Position numbers and translations under genes: made by a program | Shown: in pieces, positions 50,019 through 60,105 of the stretch | Layout of the letters: every line of letters begins with the position of its first letter | Position numbering within the stretch: position 1 is the stretch's first letter | Origin: Robiginitomaculum sp. | Lineage (GTDB): Bacteria > Pseudomonadota > Alphaproteobacteria > Caulobacterales > Maricaulaceae | Assembly (NCBI GenBank): GCA_021776525.1 | Contig: JAJFFT010000005.1 | Coordinates: forward strand, 62,001-126,000 | Direction of reading: 5' to 3' | Length of the DNA: 64,000 nt | Notes under the pieces: generated by a model | The model's database searches: none | Told to the model about the DNA's origin: nothing | What the model saw: the letters and a program-made list of their open reading frames with translations, nothing else

Positions 50019-50657
50019 ATGTGCGCGCAATACGGGTTCAATCATCTTTTGACCTGGAGCAACCTCGTCGAACTGGCGGGTATTATGGCCGCGGGTGGGG
50101 CACTAAACCTGCCCCTGAAAGAGAGGTTCTTTCCCGGCGCGCTGGCCCCGGTCGTTCTAGATATCAGCCAACAACGTACAGCGCGGCGAATGCATTGGGG
50201 ACTGGTCCCAAAATTTTGGAATAAGCCGCTGGAAGACAAACGTTTTCCCACGTTTAATTATAACAGCAGGGCCGATGATTGGCTGGAAAAGCCCAGCTTT
50301 CAAGAGGCGATACGTCACCGCCGTTGTATCATTCCGGCGACCTATTTTGTTGAACACACAGGTCCCAAGGGCGCAATGCAAGCCGTGCATTTTGGTCGCC
50401 TGGACGGCGCGCCTTTTGCCATGGCCGGTGTGTGGAGCAAATGGGCCGGTCAGCACAAAGGCGAGGCGGTGAAAATGAACACATTTTCTATGCTGACCAC
50501 GTCGGCCAATGGCGTGGTTGAACCGGTGCATCCCAAAGCCATGCCGGTGGTCCTGGATTGGGATGATATCGACTTGTGGCTCAGCGGGCCGTTCGACAAG
50601 GCCGTAACGTTGGCACGGCCTTGTCCCGATGATGTGCTGATCCGGCTGAAGGACTAG
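50019..50657 (+). CDS. SRAP-domain (YedK/HMCES-like) protein
   Basis: SRAP proteins crosslink abasic sites in single-stranded DNA through Cys2 and so protect them. The 212-residue protein keeps Cys2 (MCAQYG), the RRMHWGLVPKFW region, an Asn in NYNSRADDWLEKPSF, RRCIIPATYFVEH (Glu at the expected place) and TTSANGVVEPVHPKAMPVVL (His). The consensus MCGRF, NARSE and GFYEW strings are all altered, so it is a divergent member. It lies 2 bp after ccmI, probably by read-through rather than shared function. Confidence 0.87.
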   Translation: MCAQYGFNHLLTWSNLVELAGIMAAGGALNLPLKERFFPGALAPVVLDISQQRTARRMHWGLVPKFWNKPLEDKRFPTFNYNSRADDWLEKPSFQEAIRHRRCIIPATYFVEHTGPKGAMQAVHFGRLDGAPFAMAGVWSKWAGQHKGEAVKMNTFSMLTTSANGVVEPVHPKAMPVVLDWDDIDLWLSGPFDKAVTLARPCPDDVLIRLKD

Positions 50658-51970
50658 TCTTTCAAAATATACTTCACACTGTCCAGATCGCCGTCGGTTT
50701 TGGCGGGTTTTATGTCCAGCACGTCGGCCACCAATCCATAGACATTCACATTGTCAAAAGGTTCGGCCGTAAGGCCGCTTTTGAAGGCCGGGCCGTTGGC
50801 GATAAATGTGCCATACATGTCATGAAAATGCCGGTCATAGCCGTGCATGCCTGTGGGGGCATGCTTGTATTTTGAGGTCAGTGAGCGCGCAAAGATCATC
50901 CAGCCCGGCTCTGCAACGACAAAGATATCGCCGGTGCGGTCGTCGTTATTGACCTGCCAACGTTTGGGTAAATGCTCGCGGCGGTAAACCTGCAGATTGG
51001 GATTGGCATTGGCCAGCTGGTGATAGACCTTATCAATATTGGCTTTGTCTTTGACGAATAAGTGCATATAGGGGCCACCAGAGGGACCATCGCGGCTGGC
51101 AAATTTGGGTGCCATAACGTCATCCAGACTGATGTAATCGTCCAGATAAATAAGGGCGTTTTCTTTGACTTTCGTCATGCCATGATCGGACACAATGACC
51201 AGGTTAACGCGGTTTTCCATGCCCAGTTTTTTGATGCCGGCGACCAGATCGCCAATATGCTTGTCGACGGCTTTGATGGCGACGCCTTCTTCGGGGGTTT
51301 CGGGGCCGTACCGGTGTTCGGCACTGTCCACATCATGAAAATAAAGCGTGATCAGGCGGGGGCGGTCTTTTTCGGGCATAGACAGCCAGTCCAGAACCTG
51401 GGCGATGCGTTCTTCCTTGGGCTTGTTATGCTCATAGGGAAACCAGTGTGTCGGGCGTTTGCCGGCAATCTCTGCCTCTGAACCCAGCCAGAACATTGCC
51501 GCCGTGGTCAGGCCCTGTTTTTCGGCGGTGACCCAGATTGGCTCGCCGCCCCACCATTCGCTTTCCCCGTGGGTGCCGCGCTCCATCAATCGTCCGGTTT
51601 TACGCGAATAGGCCAGGTTGGACGTTAAACCGGTATGTTCGGCATAAAGCCCGGTCGCGATCGAATAAAAATTCACAAATGTCACGCTGGGCATGACCGG
51701 GATCAGGCCTTGGGCCCGAACGCCGCCCTTGGCCAGTGCCCGCAGGTTAGGGGCCGGGTGACGGTCAATGGCATCCCAGCGCAAACCGTCAATGCCGATC
51801 ATCACCACAATGGGGGCGTCTTTTGCCGCTTTGGCTTGTTTTACTGGCGTTGGTTGCGCCGGTATCGTTGATACAGCGGGCGGCGGAACCGATCCGTTGT
51901 CCTGGCCGTATAATGTGGCACAGCCCGAAAGGGCCAAAGCCGCCGTTATAACCAAAGCAAATCTACGCAT
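50654..51970 (-). CDS. Lipoprotein of the nucleotide pyrophosphatase/phosphodiesterase family
   Basis: This 438-residue alkaline-phosphatase-fold enzyme is similar to ENPP phosphodiesterases. From the ATG at 51970 it has a signal peptide and lipobox (ALALSGCATL). The metal/nucleophile site is MIGIDGLRWDAID and PSVTFVNFYSIATGLYAEHTG (Thr/Ser nucleophile region). Later metal ligands are YFHDVDSAEHRYGP, SDHGMTKVKEN and HGYDRHFHDMYG. It probably hydrolyses phosphodiester or pyrophosphate bonds of nucleotides or lipids in the periplasm. It is convergent with the SRAP gene, with a 4-bp overlap. Confidence 0.9.
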   Translation of the reverse strand: MRRFALVITAALALSGCATLYGQDNGSVPPPAVSTIPAQPTPVKQAKAAKDAPIVVMIGIDGLRWDAIDRHPAPNLRALAKGGVRAQGLIPVMPSVTFVNFYSIATGLYAEHTGLTSNLAYSRKTGRLMERGTHGESEWWGGEPIWVTAEKQGLTTAAMFWLGSEAEIAGKRPTHWFPYEHNKPKEERIAQVLDWLSMPEKDRPRLITLYFHDVDSAEHRYGPETPEEGVAIKAVDKHIGDLVAGIKKLGMENRVNLVIVSDHGMTKVKENALIYLDDYISLDDVMAPKFASRDGPSGGPYMHLFVKDKANIDKVYHQLANANPNLQVYRREHLPKRWQVNNDDRTGDIFVVAEPGWMIFARSLTSKYKHAPTGMHGYDRHFHDMYGTFIANGPAFKSGLTAEPFDNVNVYGLVADVLDIKPAKTDGDLDSVKYILKD

Positions 51971-52043
51971 GTCCCGAATCCTTATTTTCATTTTGTCGTT
52001 CTAGTTGGTTTTAACACCCTGTACAGGTTACAAATGCATCATA

Positions 52044-53648
52044 TTACATCCGAAAAACGCCAAAATTTGTGTCCTGCGCCGGGGCGTTTTTGCTGACCGA
52101 GAGGGCCAGCCCCAGCACCCGGCGGGTGTCGGCGGGGGCAATGATGCCATCATCCCAAAGCCGTGCGGTGGAATAATAGGGCGAACCTTCTGCTTCATAT
52201 TTTTTACGGATCGGGGCGGTAAAGGCATCTTCGTCTTTATTGCTCCACTTTTCACCGCGGGCCTCCATGGCGTCCCGTTTAACGGTCGAGAGCACGCTGG
52301 TGGCCTGTTCGCCGCCCATCACCGAGATGCGTGCATTGGGCCACATAAACAAAAACCGTGGGTCATAGGCGCGCCCGCACATGCCGTAATTACCGGCACC
52401 GTAAGAGCCACCAACAACAATGGTGAATTTCGGCACATTGGCGCAGGCCACGGCCATCACCATTTTGGCGCCGTCCTTGGCAATGCCGCCCGCCTCGTAT
52501 TTGCCGCCGACCATAAAGCCGGAGATATTTTGCAAAAATACCAGTGGGATAGAACGTTGACAGCACAATTCTATAAAGTGCGCAGCCTTTTGGGCCGATT
52601 CAGAAAATAAAATGCCGTTATTGGCCAAGATGCCGACACGTTGGTCATAAATGCGGGCAAACCCGGTGATCAGGGTTTCACCATAGAGCTTTTTGAACTC
52701 GTCAAATTCGCTGCCATCGACAAGGCGGGCAATAATTTCGCGGGCATCAATTTGCGAACGGGCATCGCGCGGCACAATGCCGTTCAGCTCCTCTGGGGCA
52801 AATAGCGGCTCGTTAGAGGCCTGCACATCGGCTTTGGTGTTTGGTGCATCCAGGGTTTGTACAATCCGGCGCGCCAGAAACAAGGCGTGCTCGTCATCAT
52901 TGGCCAAATGGTCGACCACGCCGGATTTACGTGCATGGACATCGGCCCCGCCCAAATCCTCGGCTGAGATAATCTCGCCGGTGGCGGCTTTGACCAGCGG
53001 TGGCCCGGCCAGAAAAATTGTCCCCTGATTGCGTACAATAATGGTTTCATCCGACATCGCCGGAACATAGGCCCCGCCTGCGGTACATGACCCCATGACC
53101 ACGGCGATCTGGGCAATGCCTTTGGCGGACATGATGGCCTGATTATAAAAAATCCGTCCAAAATGTTCGCGGTCCGGAAAAACCTCGGCCTGATGGGGCA
53201 GGTTGGCGCCACCCGAATCGACCAGATAAATGCACGGTAAATGGTTTTCCAAGGCGATTTTCTGGGCCCGTAAATGCTTTTTCACGGTCATCGGATAATA
53301 GGTGCCGCCCTTAACCGTGGCATCATTGGCCAGTACCATGACCTCGCGGCCCTCTACACGGCCAATGCCGGCAATCAGTCCGGCACCATTGATGTCGCCG
53401 CCATACATCTCATGGGCCGCCAATGCCGACAGCTCTAAAAACGGTGTGCCGGGGTCCAATAAATGCTCGACCCGTTGGCGCGGCAATAACTTGCCCCGGC
53501 CCACATGCCGATCCCGCGAGCGTTTAGGTCCGCCCAGCGCCGCAGTTGCGGTCTGGGCGCGCAAAGTCTCGACCAGGGTTTCCATGGCTTTGGCATTGGC
53601 GGCGTAGTTACTGCCTTTGGTATCCACATTTGAATTGAGGATGGTCAT
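52044..53648 (-). CDS. mccB: Methylcrotonyl-CoA carboxylase beta subunit
   Basis: This is a 534-residue carboxyltransferase that carboxylates 3-methylcrotonyl-CoA to 3-methylglutaconyl-CoA in leucine breakdown. [55 protein letters not shown] and [19 protein letters not shown] are characteristic of MccB rather than PccB. The ATG at 53648 follows AGGAAAAC. The biotin-bearing MccA and isovaleryl-CoA dehydrogenase, normally adjacent, are not in the window. It is divergent from the crotonase. Confidence 0.93.
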   Translation of the reverse strand: MTILNSNVDTKGSNYAANAKAMETLVETLRAQTATAALGGPKRSRDRHVGRGKLLPRQRVEHLLDPGTPFLELSALAAHEMYGGDINGAGLIAGIGRVEGREVMVLANDATVKGGTYYPMTVKKHLRAQKIALENHLPCIYLVDSGGANLPHQAEVFPDREHFGRIFYNQAIMSAKGIAQIAVVMGSCTAGGAYVPAMSDETIIVRNQGTIFLAGPPLVKAATGEIISAEDLGGADVHARKSGVVDHLANDDEHALFLARRIVQTLDAPNTKADVQASNEPLFAPEELNGIVPRDARSQIDAREIIARLVDGSEFDEFKKLYGETLITGFARIYDQRVGILANNGILFSESAQKAAHFIELCCQRSIPLVFLQNISGFMVGGKYEAGGIAKDGAKMVMAVACANVPKFTIVVGGSYGAGNYGMCGRAYDPRFLFMWPNARISVMGGEQATSVLSTVKRDAMEARGEKWSNKDEDAFTAPIRKKYEAEGSPYYSTARLWDDGIIAPADTRRVLGLALSVSKNAPAQDTNFGVFRM

Positions 53649-53770
53649 TATTGTTTTCCTGTCCGCATCAGACTCACCATAACATCTAAGGAAGACTAAA
53701 GCAGGTCGCGGGCCTTTGCTCAATCTTTGACCGGCTTTCCCAAAGACCAACAACACATGCGGAGAAAAAG

Positions 53771-54595
53771 ATGAGCGATACCCCATATCAGCTGAGCCAG
53801 AACGGGCCCGTCGCCCGCCTGACGTTAAGCCGCCCAAATAAACGTAATGCGTTAAACGCCGCCTATTGGCGTGATTTGCCGGGCTGTATTTCTGATCTTT
53901 CAGCCGCCGGTCAAACCCGGGTGCTGATTTTGGATGCCCAGGGGCCGCATTTTTGCGCCGGGATTGATTTGGCTATGTTTGCCGGCATGTCCGGTTCGAC
54001 CGATAATGCACAGACCCGCGAAGCCTTTACCTATGCGCTGGCGCAAATGCAAAGTGGCTTTGATGCGCTAGAGGCGGCGCGTTTTCCGGTGATCGCCGCC
54101 ATTCAGGGCTGTTGTATCGGTGCCGGTGTCGATATGGTCAGCGCCTGTGACATTCGGCTGGCCACCCGCGATGCGTTTTTCAGAATTGAAGAGATCAATG
54201 TGGGCATGATGGCCGATGTCGGCACATTGCAACGCCTGCCCAAAATGCTGCCTCTTGGTATCGTGCGCGAATTGGCCTTTACCGGCAGCACGCTGGATGC
54301 CGAGCGGGCACATACATTGGGGTTCGTCAACACAGTGTATGATGATCATGCATCGGTGCTGGCCGCTGTCAAAGAAATGGCGGCACAGATTGCTGCCAAG
54401 CCGCCGATTGCTATTGCCGCCTCAAAAGACTGTATCAATCATGCCCGTGATCATGGGGTGGCTGAAAGCATGCGGTATATGCGCGCTTTGCAGGCCGGGG
54501 TATTCAGCCCGGCAGACATTTTGACCGCGGTAACCGCACGGGCCGAGGGTAAAGTGGCTGAGTTTGCAAATCTGAAGAGTACAAAGAGAGACTAA
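53771..54595 (+). CDS. Crotonase, dienoyl-CoA isomerase-like
   Basis: This 274-residue enoyl-CoA hydratase-superfamily protein has the oxyanion segments [11 protein letters not shown] and [20 protein letters not shown]. The acidic residues in [12 protein letters not shown] and [12 protein letters not shown] match the catalytic set of delta3,5-delta2,4-dienoyl-CoA isomerase (ECH1 type), which rearranges double bonds in beta-oxidation of unsaturated fatty acids. A general enoyl-CoA hydratase or a methylglutaconyl-CoA hydratase role is less likely given those acids. It is divergent from mccB. Confidence 0.85.
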   Translation: MSDTPYQLSQNGPVARLTLSRPNKRNALNAAYWRDLPGCISDLSAAGQTRVLILDAQGPHFCAGIDLAMFAGMSGSTDNAQTREAFTYALAQMQSGFDALEAARFPVIAAIQGCCIGAGVDMVSACDIRLATRDAFFRIEEINVGMMADVGTLQRLPKMLPLGIVRELAFTGSTLDAERAHTLGFVNTVYDDHASVLAAVKEMAAQIAAKPPIAIAASKDCINHARDHGVAESMRYMRALQAGVFSPADILTAVTARAEGKVAEFANLKSTKRD

Positions 54596-54671
54596 TGATT
54601 GCGGACGCCGCCCGGATGGGCGTATATTACTGATATAGAGCAAGGCGTTATTGCGCCGCAAGAGATGAGCC

Positions 54672-56426
54672 ATGGCGACCGCGACTCCTCTGATAACCGC
54701 TGAAGATCTGGCTGGGATTTCTATCCTTGCCGATGCGCCCAAAGGTGCGTTAAAGGCCGCGGCCAAAGCGGTGGAATGGTTTTCACTGCCGGGTGGCCGA
54801 CCGCTCTTTAATCCGGGCGACGATGCGGACAGTATTTTTTTTCTGCGTTCCGGCGTGCTTGGTGTGTTCAGCACCGCCGAGGACGGGACGCAGGATTTTG
54901 TCGGTCATATTCGGGCCGGGGAGCCGGTTGGCGAAATGGCGTTCTTAAGTGCGGCACCGCACACCGCTGCGGTCTTTGCCATGCGCGATTCAGAACTGAT
55001 CCGCCTGCCGCGTGCCGCCTTTGATAAATTGATCAAACGTCACCCCACATTGATGCGAGCGCTGGCACAAATGATGGTCACCCGCATGCGGTTAAACCGC
55101 CGCGAGCGTTATGGCAGCGCCAGCGAGCCCAAAGTTTTCGCCTTGCTGGCCACATCGCCAACTATAAACTGTCTTCACGTGGCCAATATGCTGGCCGAGG
55201 CTCTGGGCAAACTGGGCCGCAGCTCAGTGATCGTCGGGCCAGAGGCCGAAGACAGTTCCAGCGAATGGTTCGACCAGCTGGAACGCTCTCACGATGTGGT
55301 TTTGCTGTATTCACCGGTGGCCGATACGCACTGGTTTCGCCTGTGTTTACGCCAGGCTGACCGGTTGTGGATTTTGGCGCGGCCGGATGCACACCCGTCC
55401 GAGCCGCTTTTACCGCCGGACCGCTCACCGGCGCGGATGTTTCGTTTGGTTGACGTTCTGTTGCTGCACAATAAAGGCGCGCGCGCCGTTTCGGATGGTT
55501 GTGACTGGAAACGCGCCGCCAATGCCGAGCGTGTTTTTCATTGGCAGCAAGGCTCAAAAGAGGATGTGGCACGTATTGCTCGCACGGCGGCCGGGCGCTC
55601 AATCGGGCTGGTTTTGTCGGGGGGCGGGGCGCGTTCCTATGCCCATATTGGCGCTATTCGGGCGCTTGGTGACGCAGGTATAGCCATTGATTTTGTCGGT
55701 GGCACCTCGATGGGGGCAATTATCGCCGCGGGTCTGGCGCTGGGCTGGGATAACGAGATGATGGAGCGCAATATCCGCGACGCCTTTGTGCATTCAAACC
55801 CTTTGAATGATTATACCCTGCCGGTTGTGGCGCTGACCCGTGGGCGCAAGGTCAACCGACGATTAGAGCGATTTTTCGGGCAAACCCAGATTGAAAACCT
55901 GGATATTCCATTCTTTTGTATCTCCAGTAATTTAAGCACCGGATGTGCCACCATCCACCGTGATGGTTTGTTGCGCGAGGCTCTGCGGGCTTCGATTGCC
56001 TTGCCAGGTGTCTTGCCGCCGGCGGTTATTGACGGCGCAGTACATGTGGATGGGGCCGTGATCAATAATTTTCCCGTGGATGTTATGGCTCATTTACATC
56101 GCGGTATAACGGTTGGCATTGATGTGGCCCGCGAGAAGGGGCTGAATGCTCAGGATTTTATCAATCCACCTGGATTTTTTGGCTGGGTTTTGGCCAATGG
56201 CCTGCAAGAGGCCCCGCCGATCGCCAGTCTGTTGATGCGGACGGCGACGCTGCCCCATGGAAATTCTAAACATGCTCGTGACGCTGTTGACGTGCTGGTT
56301 CTGCCTGATGTGACAGAGGTGGAGTTGCGTGACTGGAAGGCTTATGACACGGCGGTCGAGGCCGGGTATCTGAGCATGGTCAATGCCTTAAAGGATGGGG
56401 CCAAGGCGCGCCTATCCCACGGATAG
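54672..56426 (+). CDS. Patatin-like phospholipase with cyclic-nucleotide-binding domain
   Basis: This is a 584-residue NTE-like protein. Residues 15-130 form a cNMP-binding/CRP-like domain (PLFNPGDDADSIFFLRSGVLGVF, GEPVGEMAFL). A middle region (about 150-290) resembles a phosphotransfer or nucleotide-binding scaffold. The patatin domain (about 310-500) has LSGGGARSYAHIGAIRAL, the serine elbow GTSMGAI and the catalytic Asp in VDGAVINNFP. It should hydrolyse phospholipids or lysophospholipids, possibly at the membrane under nucleotide control. Convergent slt ends 20 bp downstream. Confidence 0.92.
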   Translation: MATATPLITAEDLAGISILADAPKGALKAAAKAVEWFSLPGGRPLFNPGDDADSIFFLRSGVLGVFSTAEDGTQDFVGHIRAGEPVGEMAFLSAAPHTAAVFAMRDSELIRLPRAAFDKLIKRHPTLMRALAQMMVTRMRLNRRERYGSASEPKVFALLATSPTINCLHVANMLAEALGKLGRSSVIVGPEAEDSSSEWFDQLERSHDVVLLYSPVADTHWFRLCLRQADRLWILARPDAHPSEPLLPPDRSPARMFRLVDVLLLHNKGARAVSDGCDWKRAANAERVFHWQQGSKEDVARIARTAAGRSIGLVLSGGGARSYAHIGAIRALGDAGIAIDFVGGTSMGAIIAAGLALGWDNEMMERNIRDAFVHSNPLNDYTLPVVALTRGRKVNRRLERFFGQTQIENLDIPFFCISSNLSTGCATIHRDGLLREALRASIALPGVLPPAVIDGAVHVDGAVINNFPVDVMAHLHRGITVGIDVAREKGLNAQDFINPPGFFGWVLANGLQEAPPIASLLMRTATLPHGNSKHARDAVDVLVLPDVTEVELRDWKAYDTAVEAGYLSMVNALKDGAKARLSHG

Positions 56427-56446
56427 TTTTACTTTAGGATAATATC

Positions 56447-58639
56447 CTAGCTATCAGAAATTTCTGGACAAAATGATTGGTTCCCCTTGATATCCGGGAC
56501 GGTCACTGTGACGCAATCATCCTGAATTATGGGTTGGGGTATGGGTAGGGAGTCGGGCAGAACATCGCGCCGCTGGTTTAGGCCTTGTGGGGCCAGGTGC
56601 AGCGGTTGTTGAGGCGGGGTCTTGGTCCTGTTGATCTGGCCACCACGGTTCAGGTCAGCGACAATATTGATGGCCACCGGGGCCTTGGCCAGGCGATGGC
56701 GATAAACCTGCACATTTTCCAATATGCGTTGCACATAATTGCGGGTTTCAGAAAACGGGATGGTTTCCACCCAGTCGATCGGATCGGTATCAAAGCGGGG
56801 ATCGCCATATTCTTTTATCCAGCGGTAGGCGCGTGAGCGTCCAGCATTATAGGACACCGCCGCCAGAATGTATGAGCCGTCAAACTCTTTCAGTAATTCT
56901 CGGATATGGCCGGTGCCCAGGCGAACATTATATTCCGGGTCCGAGGTAAGCCAGCTTTTGCGATACCGTGTGCCCATGGCCCGCGCCGTTATACGCGCCG
57001 TGGCGGGCATAAGCTGCATCAGGCCCTGCGCCCCAACCCGGCTGACCGCTTTGGGATCCAACTCGGTTTCCTGGCGCATCAATGCTAACAGCAAGGCCTG
57101 ATCAACCTGCAAGCCGTCGGGCAGCGTAATGACAGGCCAGGCGCTGTCTGGCAGCACTTCACCACGACGCAAAGCCGCCTTGGCGGCGCGCATGGCGGCG
57201 CGCTTGTGGCCCATTTCGTTGGCCAGGTCGGCCAACATGACATGATCAACCGCTCCGGGCAGAATATCATCCAGATGATAGGAGAAGGTACGATAAAGCG
57301 AGGTGCCACCGCTGAGACCTATCAGCTTTAACGCCTGAACCTGTAAATTGCTGTCAAACTTTGCCCGGTCCGTTGCCGTGGGAACCGGATCATGGCCAAG
57401 ATCCAGAATTTTACCATCCAGTTTTTGCGCAGCCAGTTGCCCGTAATATGTAAAATCATGCTGTGATGCTTTTTGCCAAGCGGTTTGCGCGGCATCGCTG
57501 GCGCCCATGGCCTCGTGGGCGCGGCCCATCCAATAATAAGCCCGGGCCAGCGAAACCGGTGTTGATACGCCATCTTTCAGGGTGGTAAAGTGTGATAGAG
57601 CTAGGATCGGATCTTGCAGTTTTGTCAGGGCCAGCCAGCCGGCCATAAATTCGCCTTCAGCGAAATTTGCACCTCGTGTCAGGCCATGATGTGCAACCAA
57701 TGTATAGGCCGTGGCATAATCACCATCCTTGATGGCCCGCCGGGCCAGCAAGTGGCGTTCCAGCCACATCCGTTTGGCCGCAGACGCATTTTGCGATCCT
57801 TCGGGGAATAACAGCACCAGTGCGATGGCTTCATCACCAAGGCCGTGGCGGCGACGCCAATAGGCGCGCTCATAAAGCAGGCCGCCATCGTTCTGATCGG
57901 CTTTGGGGACATGTCGCACCGCTGCATCAATGCCTTTTTGTCTGCGCATCAGTTTATAGCGCGCATTGATCAGTGCTTTATCTTTGCCGTGCAGTCGGCT
58001 CAGCATACGTGAAGCCGAGGCGCGGTGGCGCCCCCAAATCATTGCATCGGCACGCGCCGCATGGTCTTCGGCGGTTAGCATGTCCCCGTACTGGCTTAAT
58101 ATCCGGCGTTCTTCGTCTCTGGTCAGGGCGTTGGCGCGCCAGGCCGAGCGAATTTGCGCCGCGGTTTCAACCTCAAACCCACCGGCTTTCAAGGCACGGG
58201 CAAAGGCCAGCTTGCCTTTGCCGGTGATTGGCGGCCAGGCATCAAAATATTTAATGATGAATTCCGGCTCCATACCGGAATCATTGATCTTTTTTTCGGC
58301 CTCAATACGTATTTTGTTATGCCGGGGCCAGCCTTTAAGGGTTTCAACGGCGCTTTTCAGCTCAAAAAAGTTGGCATGACGGTCGTCAACGGCAATCCGC
58401 CAAAGCAGTAAATCCCGCCCGGACTGGGTTGTGATTCCGGCGCGAAACCCGCGCACATCATCCCAATGGTCCTTGTCGGCGGCTCGCATGGCTTTGCGAA
58501 AAAAGGTATATTCAGCACCGTCGGAAATCGGGCCAATGGCACGTACCGCAGGCTTGCTTGATGGCACCGGTTCCGTGGCCAGTGCTGCACCGCTTAGCAG
58601 TATGGTCAATATTGACCCTATGCGCAGAAGTTTGATCAT
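56447..58639 (-). CDS. slt: Soluble lytic murein transglycosylase
   Basis: Slt cleaves peptidoglycan from the periplasm, forming 1,6-anhydroMurNAc ends. The 730-residue protein has a signal peptide (LRIGSILTILLSGAALA) and a long helical superhelix (residues 40-540). The C-terminal goose-lysozyme-like domain has the catalytic Glu in ALMRQETELDPKAVS, then GAQGLMQLMPATA and AVSYNAGRSRAYRWI. A Pro/Gln-rich tail of about 80 residues follows. The slt-dapA-smpB neighbourhood is conserved in alphaproteobacteria, with slt divergent from dapA. Confidence 0.94.
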   Translation of the reverse strand: MIKLLRIGSILTILLSGAALATEPVPSSKPAVRAIGPISDGAEYTFFRKAMRAADKDHWDDVRGFRAGITTQSGRDLLLWRIAVDDRHANFFELKSAVETLKGWPRHNKIRIEAEKKINDSGMEPEFIIKYFDAWPPITGKGKLAFARALKAGGFEVETAAQIRSAWRANALTRDEERRILSQYGDMLTAEDHAARADAMIWGRHRASASRMLSRLHGKDKALINARYKLMRRQKGIDAAVRHVPKADQNDGGLLYERAYWRRRHGLGDEAIALVLLFPEGSQNASAAKRMWLERHLLARRAIKDGDYATAYTLVAHHGLTRGANFAEGEFMAGWLALTKLQDPILALSHFTTLKDGVSTPVSLARAYYWMGRAHEAMGASDAAQTAWQKASQHDFTYYGQLAAQKLDGKILDLGHDPVPTATDRAKFDSNLQVQALKLIGLSGGTSLYRTFSYHLDDILPGAVDHVMLADLANEMGHKRAAMRAAKAALRRGEVLPDSAWPVITLPDGLQVDQALLLALMRQETELDPKAVSRVGAQGLMQLMPATARITARAMGTRYRKSWLTSDPEYNVRLGTGHIRELLKEFDGSYILAAVSYNAGRSRAYRWIKEYGDPRFDTDPIDWVETIPFSETRNYVQRILENVQVYRHRLAKAPVAINIVADLNRGGQINRTKTPPQQPLHLAPQGLNQRRDVLPDSLPIPQPIIQDDCVTVTVPDIKGNQSFCPEISDS

Positions 58640-58735
58640 ACTATATGCTCGTCAAAGCCTTTACAGGTTCGTGCGCTACATTAGCGCAAAAACCTCAATA
58701 GGTATTGAAGACGCTGCGCATAAAAGGTCCGGGCA

Positions 58736-59611
58736 ATGTTTTACGGCTCAATTACAGCATTGGTAACACCATTTCACGACAATTCACTTGATGAATCTGC
58801 GTTTCGTGAGTTTGTGCGTTGGCAATTGGCGCAAGGCACCCATGGCCTTGTCCCCGGCGGGACGACGGGCGAAGCACCGGTGCTGAGCGCCGCCGAGCGT
58901 CGCCGCATTATTGAAATCTGTCTGGAAGAAAGCGGCGGCAAAGCCCCGGTGATTGCCGGGGCCGGGTCAAACGTAACCGCAAAGTCCTGTACCATGGCGG
59001 CCGAGGCCAAAGAGCTTGGCGCCGATGCGGTTCTGGTGGCGGCCCCTTATTATAACAAACCCTCTCAAGAGGGGCTTTACGCACATTTTGCAGCCATTGC
59101 CGACATTGGTATTCCGGTTATTCTTTATAACGTGCCAGGACGTACTGTTGTCGAGATTTCGGTTGATACCATGGCACGACTGGCACAATTGGAGATGATT
59201 ATCGGGGTCAAGGATGCCACCGCCGATATGGGCCGCATTGCCGACCAGCGTATGCAGTGCGGTGCAGACTTTATTTTGCTATCGGGCGATGATTTTTCGG
59301 CGCCGGGTTTTGCCGCCTACGGGGGGCAGGGGTGTATTTCGGTCACCGCTAATGTTGCACCGCGCCTGTGCGCACAATTACACAATGCCTTGCGCGCGGG
59401 CGATTTTTCCACGGCGCGCACCATCAATGAGGCCTTACAGCCCTTGCACCGCGCTTTGTTTGCCGATGCCAGCCCGGCGCCGGCCAAATATGCCTTGTCG
59501 CACATGGGAAAAATGCGTGATGAACTGCGCCTGCCCATGACCTGCGCCAATGAAGCCGCGCAACAGGCCGTGCGTGAGGCGTTGGCCTTGCTTGAAGGTC
59601 GGGGACAGTAA
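58736..59611 (+). CDS. dapA: 4-hydroxy-tetrahydrodipicolinate synthase
   Basis: DapA condenses pyruvate with aspartate semialdehyde, the entry to lysine and diaminopimelate synthesis. The 291-residue TIM-barrel protein has [22 protein letters not shown], the active-site Tyr in [10 protein letters not shown] and the Schiff-base Lys in [11 protein letters not shown]. Its TAA stop shares its last A with the ATG of smpB. Confidence 0.97.
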   Translation: MFYGSITALVTPFHDNSLDESAFREFVRWQLAQGTHGLVPGGTTGEAPVLSAAERRRIIEICLEESGGKAPVIAGAGSNVTAKSCTMAAEAKELGADAVLVAAPYYNKPSQEGLYAHFAAIADIGIPVILYNVPGRTVVEISVDTMARLAQLEMIIGVKDATADMGRIADQRMQCGADFILLSGDDFSAPGFAAYGGQGCISVTANVAPRLCAQLHNALRAGDFSTARTINEALQPLHRALFADASPAPAKYALSHMGKMRDELRLPMTCANEAAQQAVREALALLEGRGQ

Positions 59612-60087
59612 TGGCAGTCAAAAAGAAAGATACAGGCCGCAAGGTGCTTGCGGATAACCGCCGGGCGCGGTTTGATTACCACCTTGAGGAAACCTTTGAG
59701 GCCGGGATTATGTTGACCGGTACTGAGGTAAAGTCATTGCGCGGCGGACAGGCCAGTATTGCCGAATCTTATATTGCTGTTGCCGGTGAAGAGCTGGAAT
59801 TGATCAACGCCAACATACCAATTTATGAAGCTGCCAACCGGGAAAACCATCACCCGACCCGGCCGCGCAAATTGCTGATGCATCGCCGTGAAATTGATAA
59901 AATTATGGCTGCGGTGCGTCGCCAGGGGCGCACCATCGTTCCGCTCAAGCTGTATTTTAATGACCGTGGGTATATCAAGCTGGATCTGGCGATCGCCATT
60001 GGTAAAAAGCTGCACGACAAGCGCACAACCAGCAAAGACCGGGACTGGAAAAGAGATCAGGGCCGCTTGATGCGGGATCGTGGCTAG
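59611..60087 (+). CDS. smpB: SsrA-binding protein SmpB
   Basis: SmpB carries tmRNA to stalled ribosomes for trans-translation. The 158-residue protein has the core [42 protein letters not shown]-like [15 protein letters not shown] and the C-terminal tail rich in Lys/Arg ([19 protein letters not shown]) that enters the mRNA channel. The start overlaps the dapA stop by 1 bp. tmRNA itself is not in the window. Confidence 0.97.
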   Translation: MAVKKKDTGRKVLADNRRARFDYHLEETFEAGIMLTGTEVKSLRGGQASIAESYIAVAGEELELINANIPIYEAANRENHHPTRPRKLLMHRREIDKIMAAVRRQGRTIVPLKLYFNDRGYIKLDLAIAIGKKLHDKRTTSKDRDWKRDQGRLMRDRG

Positions 60088-60100
60088 AAGGCTAGCCTTT
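60082..60100 (+). terminator. Weak hairpin at the smpB stop
   Basis: GGCTAG and CTAGCC pair perfectly around AAGG and are followed by only three Ts. The smpB stop codon is within the left arm. It may act as a weak terminator toward the convergent pentapeptide-repeat gene. Confidence 0.4.
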
Positions 60101-60105
60101 AGAGA

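Noticed and set aside
59611-60105. tmRNA gene next to smpB
   Set aside because: The space after smpB is only 18 bp and holds just a short hairpin; no tRNA-Ala-like ends or tag frame were seen.
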